A stretch of DNA of 61,594 bases from Frankiaceae bacterium (GTDB lineage Bacteria; Actinomycetota; Actinomycetes; BP-191). The stretch is from the NCBI GenBank assembly GCA_035556555.1, contig DATMES010000045.1:1-61594 (forward strand), in the 5' to 3' direction. Made by a program: the position numbers and the translations under genes. The notes beneath the pieces were generated by a model. The model was not told where the DNA came from, ran no database searches, and saw only the letters and a list, made by a program, of their open reading frames with translations. Shown piece after piece: positions 53,277-61,339 of the stretch; within the stretch, counting starts at the first letter, position 1; each line of letters opens with the position of its first letter.

Positions 53277-53627
53277 ATGAACACATCATCAAGCCTTGAA
53301 ACTTTTGGCGAGGCGCTATTCAATGCCCGCAAGGCAGCCGGATTGTCGATCCGCCAGCTCGCCACGAAAGCCCGCGTCGATCACGCCAACGTCGCCCGCT
53401 TGGAGAGTGGTGAGCGCACCAACCCGACGCCCGAGACCGTCGTCAAGCTCGCCACCGCCCTTGGTGTCGAGCCCAGCGAGTGGCTGGAACTGATCGGCGT
53501 CGATCCCGACCGCGCGCTGCCGCCACCGCGGACCTACTTCCGCCGCAAGCTCGGTGTCAACGCCGACGAGGCCGACGTCCTGGCCCGCCTGATCGAGGAC
53601 TACCAAGCCCAGGGAGGCGCGCGATGA
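53277..53627 (+). CDS. XRE-family repressor
   Basis: A 116-residue protein with a Cro/CI-type helix-turn-helix at residues 10-65 (ALFNARKAAGLSIRQLATKA, VDHANVARLESGERTNPTPE). The C-terminal part is short, with no peptidase domain of its own. It is translated with the following ImmA-like gene (ATGA overlap). In elements such as ICEBs1 an equivalent repressor is inactivated by its ImmA partner upon DNA damage, releasing excision and transfer. The matching promoters at 49703 and 53219 are its likely targets. Confidence 0.88.
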   Translation: MNTSSSLETFGEALFNARKAAGLSIRQLATKARVDHANVARLESGERTNPTPETVVKLATALGVEPSEWLELIGVDPDRALPPPRTYFRRKLGVNADEADVLARLIEDYQAQGGAR

Positions 53628-54295
53628 GCCGCCCATCTACCGCCGCCAAGGAGGTCACGGCGCTGATCGCGGCCCTGCGCAGCTACGCACCGCGGCGACC
53701 GCTGACCTATGGGGAGTCGCTACAGGTCGCTCGCCGTCAGGCCGCCCACGTCCGCCGTTGGGCCGGCGCCGACGACCCCGACATCAACCTGATCTGGCTG
53801 TTGCAGCAGACGGTCGTGCCCGTGTCGTTCGTGCCCAGCCACAAGCTCGGCGAGGAGAGCGGCATCACGACCAACGCTGTGGGCGGTCAGCTACGCATCT
53901 TCCTCAACCAGCAGGAGATTCCGACCCGGCGCCGCTTCTCGGCGCTGCACGAGATGAAGCACTGGATCGACTGGGACGACGCCGACGTGCTGCACGCCAA
54001 ACTCGGCGTCGGCGGCGACGCCAAGCTGCGCAAGCTGATGATCGAGTGGATCGCCAACGAGTTCGCCGCCCACGTCCTGATGCCCACGATGCTGGTCAAG
54101 CGGACGTGGTTCCGCTGCCAGGACCTGCCGACCATGGCGAACCTGTTCAACGTGTCGCTGGAGGCCATGGACAAGCGCTTGAAGCGCCTGGGCCTGATCC
54201 CCGACGTCAAGGCGGCCGAGCCGCGGGTGTACTTCCGCTCAGCACACGAGACGCCTGACCTCGTACTGCTCGATGAACTGACGCTGGCGGCGTAA
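53624..54295 (+). CDS. ImmA/IrrE family metallopeptidase
   Basis: A 223-residue protein of the ImmA/IrrE (DUF955-like) family. The zinc motif is in SALHEMKHWIDW near 108 (HExxH) with the third ligand region in IEWIANEFAAHVLMP near 140. It would cleave the adjacent XRE repressor and so switch the element on. ATG at 53624 overlaps the repressor stop. The following recombinase gene starts 14 bases after its stop, so the three form one operon. Confidence 0.9.
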   Translation: MSRPSTAAKEVTALIAALRSYAPRRPLTYGESLQVARRQAAHVRRWAGADDPDINLIWLLQQTVVPVSFVPSHKLGEESGITTNAVGGQLRIFLNQQEIPTRRRFSALHEMKHWIDWDDADVLHAKLGVGGDAKLRKLMIEWIANEFAAHVLMPTMLVKRTWFRCQDLPTMANLFNVSLEAMDKRLKRLGLIPDVKAAEPRVYFRSAHETPDLVLLDELTLAA

Positions 54296-54309
54296 GGAGG
54301 AGCCCACGG

Positions 54310-56133
54310 ATGCCGACGACTAGCGAAGTGCCGACGACACAGGGCATGAAGCGCGCCGCCCTCTACCTGCGCGTGTCCACGCCGAGCCAGGTCAACAACG
54401 ACTTCAACCCCGAAGGCATCTCGATCCCCGCCCAGCGCGTCGCAGCCTTGCAGAAGGCCGACGCCATGGGCGTCACCGTCCCCGAGGATGCCGTCTACGT
54501 CGAGCCTGGGCGGACGGCCACCGAGATCGAGAAGCGCCCCGTCTACCTCGAGATGGTCGCCCGTATCCGGCAGCGCCGCGACATCGACTTCGTGATCGTC
54601 TACCAATTCTCCCGAATCTTCCGCAACGCGCTGGAAGCCGCGATCGCCAAGAACGAACTGCGGAAGCTCGGCGTTCGGGTTGTCTCCACCAACCTCGACC
54701 TCGGCGACACGCTGGAAGCGCAGATGGTCGAGACAATCATTCACGCCGTAGACGAGTACCAGGTGAAGGCAAGCGCCGCCGACATCAAGTACAAGATGCA
54801 TCAGAAGGTCAAGAACGGCGGCACGCCAAGCCGGGCCAAGCTCGGCTACCGCAACGTCCAGATCGACGTTGACGGCCGCCCCGTGCGCACCATCGCCCTG
54901 GACGAACAACGCGCGCCGCTCATCGACAAAGCCTTCGAGTGGATGGAAACCGGCCGCTTCACGCTGGAGAGCCTGCTGGCGCGCGTGACCGAAGCCGGCC
55001 TCACGGCCCGCGCCGACCGGCGACACCCCAAACGTCCTATCTCCCTGGAAACGCTCCGCCGCATCCTGCGGGACCGCTACTACACGGGCCGCATCGAAGT
55101 AGACGGCGAGTGGATCGAAGCCCGCCACGACCGGATCGTCAGCGACGAACGCTTCGATCGGGTCCAGGCGATCCTCGACTCCCACAGCGGTTCCGGTGTT
55201 CGGGAGCGCCGCCACGACCACTACTTGAAGGGCCACCTCCGGTGTAACCGCAGCGGCCACCGCCTGCTGGTTCTGCGTTCCGAAGGCAATGGAGGGGTTT
55301 ACTTCTACTTCTTCTGCCGCGGCCGGCAACTGAAGGAGTGCGACTTGCCGTATCTGCTGGTCGAGGACGTCGAGCGAGCCGTCGAGCAGCACTACGCCAC
55401 GGTGCGGCTGGCACCGGAGCTCGTCGCCCTCGTGCGCGAGCGGTTCACCGCTGCCTTGGACGACGAGTTCGCCGCCATGGACATGATCAAGAACACGCTC
55501 GAAGGACGCCTCGCGCAGATCGAGCAGCAGGAGGACGCCTACCTTGCCCTCGTCGGCAACCCGAACTGGCCGCAGGTCAAGCTGGAGGCCAAAGTCGTCG
55601 CCCTGCGCACGGAACGCGAGCAGATCGCCGCCGACCTCGCCAAGACCAGCGGCGACCTGAGCATCGGCCGAGAGCTGTTCGCGCTCGCCTTGCGCTATCT
55701 CGATGATCCGCAGACGCTCTACCGCTCGCTCGGCCCAGCTGGTCGGCGCCTCCTGACCAACGCCGTGTTCGGGCACTTGGAGTTCGACCTCGAACCCGAG
55801 GGCGTACGAGTCGTCAGCAGCGATGTGAGGGAGCCGTTCAGAGGGCTTCTGGCGGCTCAGGAGCGCATCAGAGGCGTAGAGGGAGGTGTTCGGGCCTACG
55901 GGCGCGTCAGCAGCGATCTGAGCCACGACGAGCTGATCCGGGCACTCTGGCCCGAAGAAAGCAGCAGGGGCAGCCTCCTTGCGGAGACTGCCCCTGCCTG
56001 GGACACCTGGGCCGAGGAGGACCTACTCCCCGTGGGCCTTTCGGCCCACGGTTGGAGTAAGCCCGCCATGGTGGAGGTAAGGGGATTCGAACCCCTGACC
56101 CCTTGCCTGCCGAGCAAGTGCTCTACCAGCTGA
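54310..56133 (+). CDS. Large serine recombinase (integrase of the element)
   Basis: A 607-residue recombinase. The catalytic domain begins KRAALYLRVSTPSQ with Ser23 as nucleophile and has the serine-recombinase core (VIVYQFSRIFRNALEAAIAK). The recombinase domain and a zinc-ribbon-like part follow; the ribbon has CNRSGH near 310 instead of the usual CxxC, and FFCRGRQLKECD. A coiled-coil region (MIKNTLEGRLAQIEQQEDAY) comes next. ATG at 54310 has GGAGG. The frame does not stop inside the element: it runs through two hairpins and the attachment core into antisense tRNA, adding RGFEPLTPCLPSKCSTS. In the circle it would instead continue into the helix-turn-helix gene. Confidence 0.93.
   Translation: MPTTSEVPTTQGMKRAALYLRVSTPSQVNNDFNPEGISIPAQRVAALQKADAMGVTVPEDAVYVEPGRTATEIEKRPVYLEMVARIRQRRDIDFVIVYQFSRIFRNALEAAIAKNELRKLGVRVVSTNLDLGDTLEAQMVETIIHAVDEYQVKASAADIKYKMHQKVKNGGTPSRAKLGYRNVQIDVDGRPVRTIALDEQRAPLIDKAFEWMETGRFTLESLLARVTEAGLTARADRRHPKRPISLETLRRILRDRYYTGRIEVDGEWIEARHDRIVSDERFDRVQAILDSHSGSGVRERRHDHYLKGHLRCNRSGHRLLVLRSEGNGGVYFYFFCRGRQLKECDLPYLLVEDVERAVEQHYATVRLAPELVALVRERFTAALDDEFAAMDMIKNTLEGRLAQIEQQEDAYLALVGNPNWPQVKLEAKVVALRTEREQIAADLAKTSGDLSIGRELFALALRYLDDPQTLYRSLGPAGRRLLTNAVFGHLEFDLEPEGVRVVSSDVREPFRGLLAAQERIRGVEGGVRAYGRVSSDLSHDELIRALWPEESSRGSLLAETAPAWDTWAEEDLLPVGLSAHGWSKPAMVEVRGFEPLTPCLPSKCSTS
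55964..55997. terminator. Hairpin near the recombinase 3' end
   Basis: A 10-bp stem (GCAGGGGCAG, 55964-55973, with 55988-55997), extended by CTCC/GGAG with a TTGC loop, lies in the last part of the recombinase frame. It could end tRNA transcripts from the right (a second terminator) or recombinase transcripts. Confidence 0.5.
56030..56051 (-). terminator. GAAA-tetraloop terminator supplied by the element for tRNA-Ala
   Basis: On the minus strand CCGTGGGCC-GAAA-GGCCCACGG lies 17 bases after the tRNA CCA end. It replaces the original terminator now at 31571-31603. It also overlaps the first base pairs of the P arm (56050-56051). Confidence 0.7.
56050..56079. other. attR: P arm plus core
   Basis: The arm GGTTGGAGTA (56050-56059) is followed by 11 bases and the core GTGGAGGTA (56071-56079). 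With attL this gives the 49-bp palindromic attP. The core is the tRNA acceptor end. Confidence 0.8.
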
Positions 56134-56144
56134 GCTATACCCCC
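56069..56144 (-). tRNA. tRNA-Ala (anticodon GGC)
   Basis: A full cloverleaf: acceptor GGGGGTA pairs with TACCTCC and contains G3:U70, the alanine identity pair. The D arm GCTC/GAGC, anticodon stem CTTGC/GCAAG with loop TCGGCAG (anticodon GGC), and T arm AGGGG-TTCGAAT-CCCCT are all present. The 3' CCA (56069-56071) is encoded by element DNA; the chromosomal flank at 31609-31611 would read CAG instead. Position 33 is C, where U is nearly universal. Confidence 0.93.
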
Positions 56145-56163
56145 AGGTGGGACCTGCGGAAGT

Positions 56164-56823
56164 CTACAAGACCGGCTGGGCTGTCGCGTCGTCCCTGCCG
56201 GCCTCGCTCGCCTCGGGCTCCCTGCCGACGTTGTACGCCGTCAGCTGCCAGCCGAGCTCACGGTGCGCCAGCGCCGCCCAGCGGGCGTTGCCCATCGCCG
56301 CGAACGCGGAGTTCTCCTTCACCCGCATCCCCAGCAGCGCCATGACCAGCGCGCGTGCCGTGCCGCCGTGCGTGACGAGCACGAGGGGTACGCCGCCGGC
56401 CCGGCCGAGGTGCTCGGTGGCCGCCTCGGCCGCGCGCACGCCGACCTCGGAGAGCGTCTCGCCGCCGCCGCGGCGTACGTCCTCGCCGCGTAGCAGCGAC
56501 GCCCACTCCTCGGGGAACCGCTCCTCGATCTCGGGACGCGTCAGCCCGCCCCACGCGCCGACGTCGATCTCGCGCAGGCGGGCGTCGTACGTCACCTCGA
56601 GGCCGGTCTCCGACGCGAGGTACGCCGCCGTGGCCGACGCGCGCCCGAGGTCGGAGGAGACGATCGCGACCGGCTTCAACGCCGCCAGCGCGACGGCCGC
56701 GGCGCGGCCCTGGACATGACCCACGGAATCGAGCGGCGGGTCCTGCTGGCCCTGGAAGCGGCCGGTGTCGTTCCACTCGGTACGTCCGTGCCGCCAGATC
56801 AGCAGGTCGGCGGCGTCGGTCAC
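56164..56823 (-). CDS. Histidine phosphatase family protein
   Basis: A 219-residue member of the phosphoglycerate-mutase-like histidine phosphatases. The RHG motif is in LLIWRHGRTEWNDTGRFQGQ, the second His in VLVTHGGTARALVMALLG, and an acidic residue in LREIDVGAWGG. The substrate is unknown (phosphosugar or nucleotide). GTG at 56823 overlaps the rsfS stop, so the two are coupled. It is the last chromosomal gene before the tRNA-Ala gene. Confidence 0.92.
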   Translation of the reverse strand: MTDAADLLIWRHGRTEWNDTGRFQGQQDPPLDSVGHVQGRAAAVALAALKPVAIVSSDLGRASATAAYLASETGLEVTYDARLREIDVGAWGGLTRPEIEERFPEEWASLLRGEDVRRGGGETLSEVGVRAAEAATEHLGRAGGVPLVLVTHGGTARALVMALLGMRVKENSAFAAMGNARWAALAHRELGWQLTAYNVGREPEASEAGRDDATAQPVL

Positions 56824-57212
56824 CGCGCGCTCTCTGCCCGGTCCTCGGGCGCGTCGGCGTCGGTGAACGGCACCCGCGGGCAGTCCTTCCAGAGGCGTTC
56901 GAGCGAGTAGAACTCGCGCTCCTCGGCATGCAGCACGTGGACGACGACGTCGACGAAGTCGAGGAGCACCCAGCGCGCCTCGCGTTCGCCCTCGCGGCGT
57001 ACGGGCTTGGCGCCGAGGTCGCGGAGCTTCGCCTCGACCTCGCCGACGATCGCGGCGACGAGCCGCTCGTTGGGCGCGGACGCGATGACGAAGCAGTCGG
57101 TGATGACCAGCTGCTCGCTGACGTCGAGCACGACGATGTCGCGGGCCTGCTTGTCGGCGGCGGCCTGCGCGGCGGCGAGGGCCACCTCGACGGCGGCGGG
57201 CTGTGCGGTCAC
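56820..57212 (-). CDS. rsfS: Ribosomal silencing factor
   Basis: A 130-residue protein binding uL14 on the 50S subunit and blocking subunit joining in starvation. Typical parts: AAADKQARDIVVLDVSEQLV, ITDCFVIASAPNERLVAAIV and LLDFVDVVVHVLHAEEREFY. GTG at 57212 gives the normal N-terminus; the open frame extends further upstream but overlaps the LytR-type gene. It lies in the standard nadD-LCP-rsfS order. Confidence 0.95.
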   Translation of the reverse strand: MTAQPAAVEVALAAAQAAADKQARDIVVLDVSEQLVITDCFVIASAPNERLVAAIVGEVEAKLRDLGAKPVRREGEREARWVLLDFVDVVVHVLHAEEREFYSLERLWKDCPRVPFTDADAPEDRAESAR

Positions 57213-57232
57213 CCGCTTAGCCTGCCACAGAC

Positions 57233-58492
57233 CTACGCCCGGTAATCCGCGCCGATGACGACGATGACGTCGGCCACGGACTGGGTGAGCGTGCTGGTGC
57301 GTACGGCGGTCTCCGGCAGCCCCAGCAGCTCGGCCGCCCTGCGCGCCTTGGCGATGCTCGCGTCGGTGTTGTCGAACACGACGACCACCGACTCCTTCTC
57401 GCCGAAGCCCTGCTTGTTGCGCGTGCCGACGACGCGGAACTCGCCGCGCAGCTTGTCGGCCACGCCGTCGCCGAGGCCGGGCGTGCCGACGCCGTTGAGG
57501 ACGAGCACGCGGTTGTCGCCGACGTCGCGGTTCGGCGGGATGGAGCCGGCGAGGGACGTGTTGACGACGGTCGCGACCTCGTCGACCTTGATGCTGAACG
57601 CCGGGTTGCCCGACCCCGTGTCGATCGGCGTCACGGGCAGCACCTGGGGCTCGTACCGCTCGGCCACCTGCGCCTTGCGCACGCCGTCGAGGAACGCCGC
57701 CAGCGCGTTCGGCTCCCACGTCGTCGCGGACGCGCCGCCGAGCGCGGTGATGCTCGTCGCGAGGCCGGGGACGTCCTCCGGCAGCGCCGCGAACAGCGCC
57801 TCCAGCACGCGTTGCAGCCGCGCCTGAAACGTCACCTGGTCCTGGCCCTTCTGGACGTACGTCGCGTACTGCAGTGCCGCCGTACCGCCGAGCCGCTGCG
57901 CGCCGCCGGCCCGGAGCACGACCTCGTTCTTCACGACGACGTCCGCGTCGACGTCCACGACGACGCCGCCGACGCGGTCGACGAGGGCGACGAAGCCGTC
58001 GGCGGTGAGGGTCCAGGTGTGGTCGACGATGACGCCCATGAGGTCGCTCACGGCGTCGCGCGCGGCGTCGGCGCCACCGAGCCGGAGGGCGTTGCCGAGG
58101 ACGACGTTGCCGATGCCCGCGACGTCGGTGAGCGTGCTCGGCGGGATGAGCACGACGGCCGCGCGGGTGGTGTCGGTGTCGTACGCGTAGAGGGTCGTGA
58201 AGCGTCCCGCGCCGTTCGTGCCGGTGACGGAGAACAGCAGCGTCCGCTGCGTGCGCTCCTTGGGCGCCGGCGGCGGGTCGTCCTTGCGGACGGCGTTGCC
58301 GACGAGGAGGACGCCCGCGACGAGCAGCAGCACCGCGCCGACGACGACGAGCGCGCTGGTACGGCGTCGGCGCGCACGGCGGCGGCGTTCGCGCTCCGCG
58401 GCGCGCGAGGCGCGGCGCGAAGGGCCGAGCGTCTGCGGCGTGACCTGCGCGGGGGCCCCGGCCCCGGTCGCGCGGCGCTTGCCCTTAGCCAT
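57233..58492 (-). CDS. LCP/LytR family protein with LytR C-terminal domain
   Basis: A 419-residue protein: a very basic cytoplasmic N-terminus, a single membrane helix ([20 protein letters not shown]), an LCP-like domain ([40 protein letters not shown]) and a C-terminal LytR_C domain ([20 protein letters not shown]). LCP enzymes attach glycopolymers to peptidoglycan outside the membrane. The usual Arg-rich active-site residues are only partly conserved, so activity is uncertain. Its start overlaps the nadD stop by eight bases. Confidence 0.87.
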   Translation of the reverse strand: MAKGKRRATGAGAPAQVTPQTLGPSRRASRAAERERRRRARRRRTSALVVVGAVLLLVAGVLLVGNAVRKDDPPPAPKERTQRTLLFSVTGTNGAGRFTTLYAYDTDTTRAAVVLIPPSTLTDVAGIGNVVLGNALRLGGADAARDAVSDLMGVIVDHTWTLTADGFVALVDRVGGVVVDVDADVVVKNEVVLRAGGAQRLGGTAALQYATYVQKGQDQVTFQARLQRVLEALFAALPEDVPGLATSITALGGASATTWEPNALAAFLDGVRKAQVAERYEPQVLPVTPIDTGSGNPAFSIKVDEVATVVNTSLAGSIPPNRDVGDNRVLVLNGVGTPGLGDGVADKLRGEFRVVGTRNKQGFGEKESVVVVFDNTDASIAKARRAAELLGLPETAVRTSTLTQSVADVIVVIGADYRA

Positions 58493-59069
58493 GGGCGTAG
58501 AGGCCGCGGGCGGCGATGTAGTCGGCGACCGGCGCGGGCACGAGGTAGCGGATCGGCGCGCCGCTCGCGACGCGAACGCGGCAGTCGGTGCCGGAGATGT
58601 CGAGCGCCGGCGTCGGGACCAGCAGCACCGCGCCGTCGGGGAACGCGCTCGTGTCGACGAGGTACCCGGGGCGCGTAGCCCCGACGAACGTCGCCAGCCC
58701 GAACATCGCCTCCGGCTCCCGCCACGTCAGCACCTGCGCCAGCGCGTCCGCGCCCGTGATGAAGAACAGCTCGGTCTCCTCGGCGGCGAGCTCGCGCAGC
58801 GTGTCGAGGGTGTACGTCGGCCCCTCGCGGTCGATCTCCGTACGGCTCACCGTGAAGCGGTCGTCGTCCTCCGTCGCGAGGCGGGTCATCTCCAGACGGT
58901 CCTCCCCCGGCGACATCGGGCGCCCCTCCTTCTGCCAGGGCCGCCCCGCAGGCACGAAGACGACCTCGTCGAGCGCGAGGGCGTACGCCACCTCGGACGC
59001 GCAGACGAGGTGCCCGAGGTGGATCGGGTCGAACGTGCCGCCCATCACCCCGAGCCGCTTGGTTCCCAC
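58485..59069 (-). CDS. nadD: Nicotinate-nucleotide adenylyltransferase
   Basis: A 194-residue enzyme making deamido-NAD from nicotinate mononucleotide and ATP. The nucleotide motif is [20 protein letters not shown], and the C-terminal motif appears as [20 protein letters not shown] rather than the common ISSTxIRxR. The remaining length and the [15 protein letters not shown] segment fit the family. ATG at 59069 is used. It overlaps the next gene's start. Confidence 0.95.
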   Translation of the reverse strand: MGTKRLGVMGGTFDPIHLGHLVCASEVAYALALDEVVFVPAGRPWQKEGRPMSPGEDRLEMTRLATEDDDRFTVSRTEIDREGPTYTLDTLRELAAEETELFFITGADALAQVLTWREPEAMFGLATFVGATRPGYLVDTSAFPDGAVLLVPTPALDISGTDCRVRVASGAPIRYLVPAPVADYIAARGLYAHG

Positions 59070-59087
59070 GAGTCGTGAGCCTAGGTG

Positions 59088-60467
59088 CTACACGGGCAGC
59101 AGGCGTGTCACAAAGGCCTGAAGCTGCTCCGCGTTGCGGCACTCGACCATCTCGTCGACCAGCGGGGCGTACTGCGAGACGGCGGAGTCGCCGGTGTCCC
59201 AGTACGGGCGGGGCTCGGGGTTGAGCCAGTACGCGTGCTTCGCCTTCTTGACGACGCTGCTGAGCGCGGCGGTGCCGGGGGCGCGGTAGTTGTTGCGCGC
59301 GTCGCCGAGGACGAGCAGGGAGGTGCGCGGGCCGACGGCGTCGGCGTAGCGCTCGGCGAACACCTCGAACGAGTGCCCGTAGTCGCTGTGCCCGTCGAAC
59401 CACACGAGCTGCGCCTCCTCCGACAGCCTGCGCATCGCCTCGGAGAAGTCGCCGCCGGCGAAGAAGTCCGTGACCTCGTCGCAGGTGTCGATGAACGCGA
59501 ACGCGCGGACCTTCGTGAACTGCTCCCGCAGGGCGTACGCGAGCATCAGCGTGAACCGCGCGAACGTGCTCACCGACCCGCTCACGTCGCAGAGGATGAC
59601 CAGCTCGGGACGGTGCGGCTTGTGCGGACGGTGATGCGTGGTCAGGGGTACGCCGCCCGTGCCGAGGGAGGCTCGTACGGTCCGTCTGAAGTCGAGGCGG
59701 CCCCGTCGTCCCAGGCGCCGGCGGGCGGCGAGGCGGGTGGCGAGGCGGCGGGCCAGCGGGAGCACGGTACGGCGCAGGTCGGCGAGGTCGTCGCGGGTCG
59801 CGCGGACGAAGTCGACGTGCTCGGGCAGGCCCTTGACCGCCGTCTTGGCGACGGCCTCGACGCCCTTCTCCTCGGCGAGGAGACGGCGGATCTCGGCGTC
59901 GACGTACTGCTCGAACGCTCGGGTGCGCTCGGCGATCGTGCGCCGCGCGACCTGCTCCTCGAGACCACCTCGCGGTACGTCGCCGAGCAGCCGCGCGACG
60001 AGCGTCTCCGGAGAGAGCGCGCGCAGCACGCGGTAGGAGAACCACGACTGCCTGCCGGGCGCCGCGTCGGCGCGGCCGAGGCCGTGGACGGCCATGCGCG
60101 CGAGGCGTCGCAGGGTGGCGTCGTCGGCGTCGAGCAGGAGTTGCGCGAGCGCCTCGCGCATGGCGTCGGCGTCGGTCGGGTCGAGGCCCGCGAGGGGGTC
60201 TTCGCCGTCGGTCGGCTCGGCATCGTCGGGCGGCGCCGTACCGACGCCGAGCGGGAAGTAGAGGTCGAACAGCGCGTCGTACGCCGCCCGGTGACCAGGC
60301 CGCTTGACCGTGGTCGCTGCCAGTCCCTCGCGGAGGGCGTTGCGGTCGAGGATGTCGACGGCGCCGAGGGCGCGTACGGCGTCGAGCGACTCGGCGAGGC
60401 TGACGGGGACGCCGACCTTGCGCATCGCCTCGACGAGCTCGACCGTACGGTCGAGCAGGCCGGTCAG
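59088..60467 (-). CDS. VWA domain protein (CoxE-like) paired with MoxR
   Basis: A 459-residue protein. The N-terminal part begins TGLLDRTVELVEAMRKVGVP and is helical. The C-terminal von Willebrand A domain has the MIDAS motif ELVILCDVSGSVSTFARF with the later Asp (FAFIDTCDEVTDFF). Such proteins work with MoxR AAA ATPases in cofactor insertion or protein activation. The start is uncertain: no ATG/GTG fits the family N-terminus, so CTG at 60467, overlapping the MoxR stop (CTGA), is chosen; ATG at 60425 is the alternative. Confidence 0.85.
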   Translation of the reverse strand: MTGLLDRTVELVEAMRKVGVPVSLAESLDAVRALGAVDILDRNALREGLAATTVKRPGHRAAYDALFDLYFPLGVGTAPPDDAEPTDGEDPLAGLDPTDADAMREALAQLLLDADDATLRRLARMAVHGLGRADAAPGRQSWFSYRVLRALSPETLVARLLGDVPRGGLEEQVARRTIAERTRAFEQYVDAEIRRLLAEEKGVEAVAKTAVKGLPEHVDFVRATRDDLADLRRTVLPLARRLATRLAARRRLGRRGRLDFRRTVRASLGTGGVPLTTHHRPHKPHRPELVILCDVSGSVSTFARFTLMLAYALREQFTKVRAFAFIDTCDEVTDFFAGGDFSEAMRRLSEEAQLVWFDGHSDYGHSFEVFAERYADAVGPRTSLLVLGDARNNYRAPGTAALSSVVKKAKHAYWLNPEPRPYWDTGDSAVSQYAPLVDEMVECRNAEQLQAFVTRLLPV

Positions 60468-61339
60468 TTGTCCTCCAGCTTCAGCTGGCCGGCGGCGCGC
60501 TGCTGGTCGCCGACGTGCTTGAGGACGACGCCGAGCGTCGCGGCCGCGGTGGCCTCGTCGAGGGTGTCGACACCGAGCGCGACGAGCGTGCGGGCCCAGT
60601 CGATCGTCTCCGCGATCGACGGCGACTTGCGGAGCTCGAGTGCCCGCAGCGCTCGTACGGTGCGGACGAGCTGCTCGGCGAGGCGTTCGGCGACCTCGGG
60701 GACGCGGGCGAGGACGATGGCGCGCTCGCGTTCGAAGTCGGGGTAGTCGAGGTGCAGGTAGAGGCAGCGGCGCTTGAGTGCCTCGGAGAGCTCGCGGGTG
60801 GCGTTGGAGGTGAGGACGACGAACGGCTTGCGCGTCGCGGCGATCGTGCCGAGCTCGGGGATCGTCACCTGGTAGTCGGAGAGGACCTCGAGGAGCAGGC
60901 CCTCGACCTCGACGTCGGCCTTGTCGGTCTCGTCGATGAGCAGAACGGTCGGGTCCTCGCGGCGGATCGCGGTGAGGAGCGGGCGGGCGAGCAGGAACTC
61001 CTCGCTGAAGATGTCGTCGTGGGTCTGCTCCCACGTCTCGTGCACGTCGTCGGCGCGGGCGGCCTGGATGCGGAGGAGCTGCTTCTTGTAGTTCCACTCG
61101 TAGAGGGCGCGGGCCTCGTCGAGGCCCTCGTAGCACTGGAGCCTGATGAGCTCCGACCGGGTGGCCGTCGCCACCGCCTTGGCGAGCTCGGTCTTGCCGA
61201 CGCCGGCCGGGCCCTCGACGAGCAGCGGCTTGCCGAGGCGGTCGGCGAGGAAGACGACCGTGGCGATGGCGTCGTCGGCGAGGTAGCCCGCGCCGCCGAG
61301 GCGTTCCCTGGCGTCGGCCACCGACGCGAACATCGGCAT
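60464..61339 (-). CDS. MoxR-family AAA+ ATPase
   Basis: A 291-residue AAA+ chaperone-like ATPase. Walker A LLVEGPAGVGKTELAKAVAT, Walker B VLLIDETDKAD, sensor-1 VVLTSNATRELSEALKRRCL and the lid helices are clear. ATG at 61339 is used because a GGAGG site precedes it and the family N-terminus begins FASVADARERLGGAGYLADD. It is co-translated with the VWA gene. The longer open frame upstream is not supported. Confidence 0.93.
   Translation of the reverse strand: MPMFASVADARERLGGAGYLADDAIATVVFLADRLGKPLLVEGPAGVGKTELAKAVATATRSELIRLQCYEGLDEARALYEWNYKKQLLRIQAARADDVHETWEQTHDDIFSEEFLLARPLLTAIRREDPTVLLIDETDKADVEVEGLLLEVLSDYQVTIPELGTIAATRKPFVVLTSNATRELSEALKRRCLYLHLDYPDFERERAIVLARVPEVAERLAEQLVRTVRALRALELRKSPSIAETIDWARTLVALGVDTLDEATAAATLGVVLKHVGDQQRAAGQLKLEDN

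Larger units (their letters stand above)
31611..56079. mobile_element. Integrative element inserted at the tRNA-Ala 3' end
   Basis: About 24.5 kb bounded by the direct repeat GTGGAGGTA (31611-31619 and 56071-56079). The right copy is the 3' end of the tRNA-Ala gene. The large serine recombinase gene abuts the right boundary. The ends carry the inverted arms TACTCCAACC (31629-31638) and GGTTGGAGTA (56050-56059), which pair across the core when the ends are joined. Many genes inside have lower GC than the flanks, and they include plasmid-like functions (VirD4-type ATPase, replication-relaxation protein, XRE/ImmA). Confidence 0.88.

Noticed and set aside
56080..56133. C-terminal tail of the recombinase (RGFEPLTPCLPSKCSTS) as a conserved domain
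   Set aside because: It is antisense tRNA-Ala read as protein, a well-known artefact at tRNA integration sites. The frame is real but the tail is not an evolved domain.
57213..57719. Upstream extension of rsfS
   Set aside because: It overlaps the LytR-type gene out of frame; GTG at 57212 gives the normal N-terminus.
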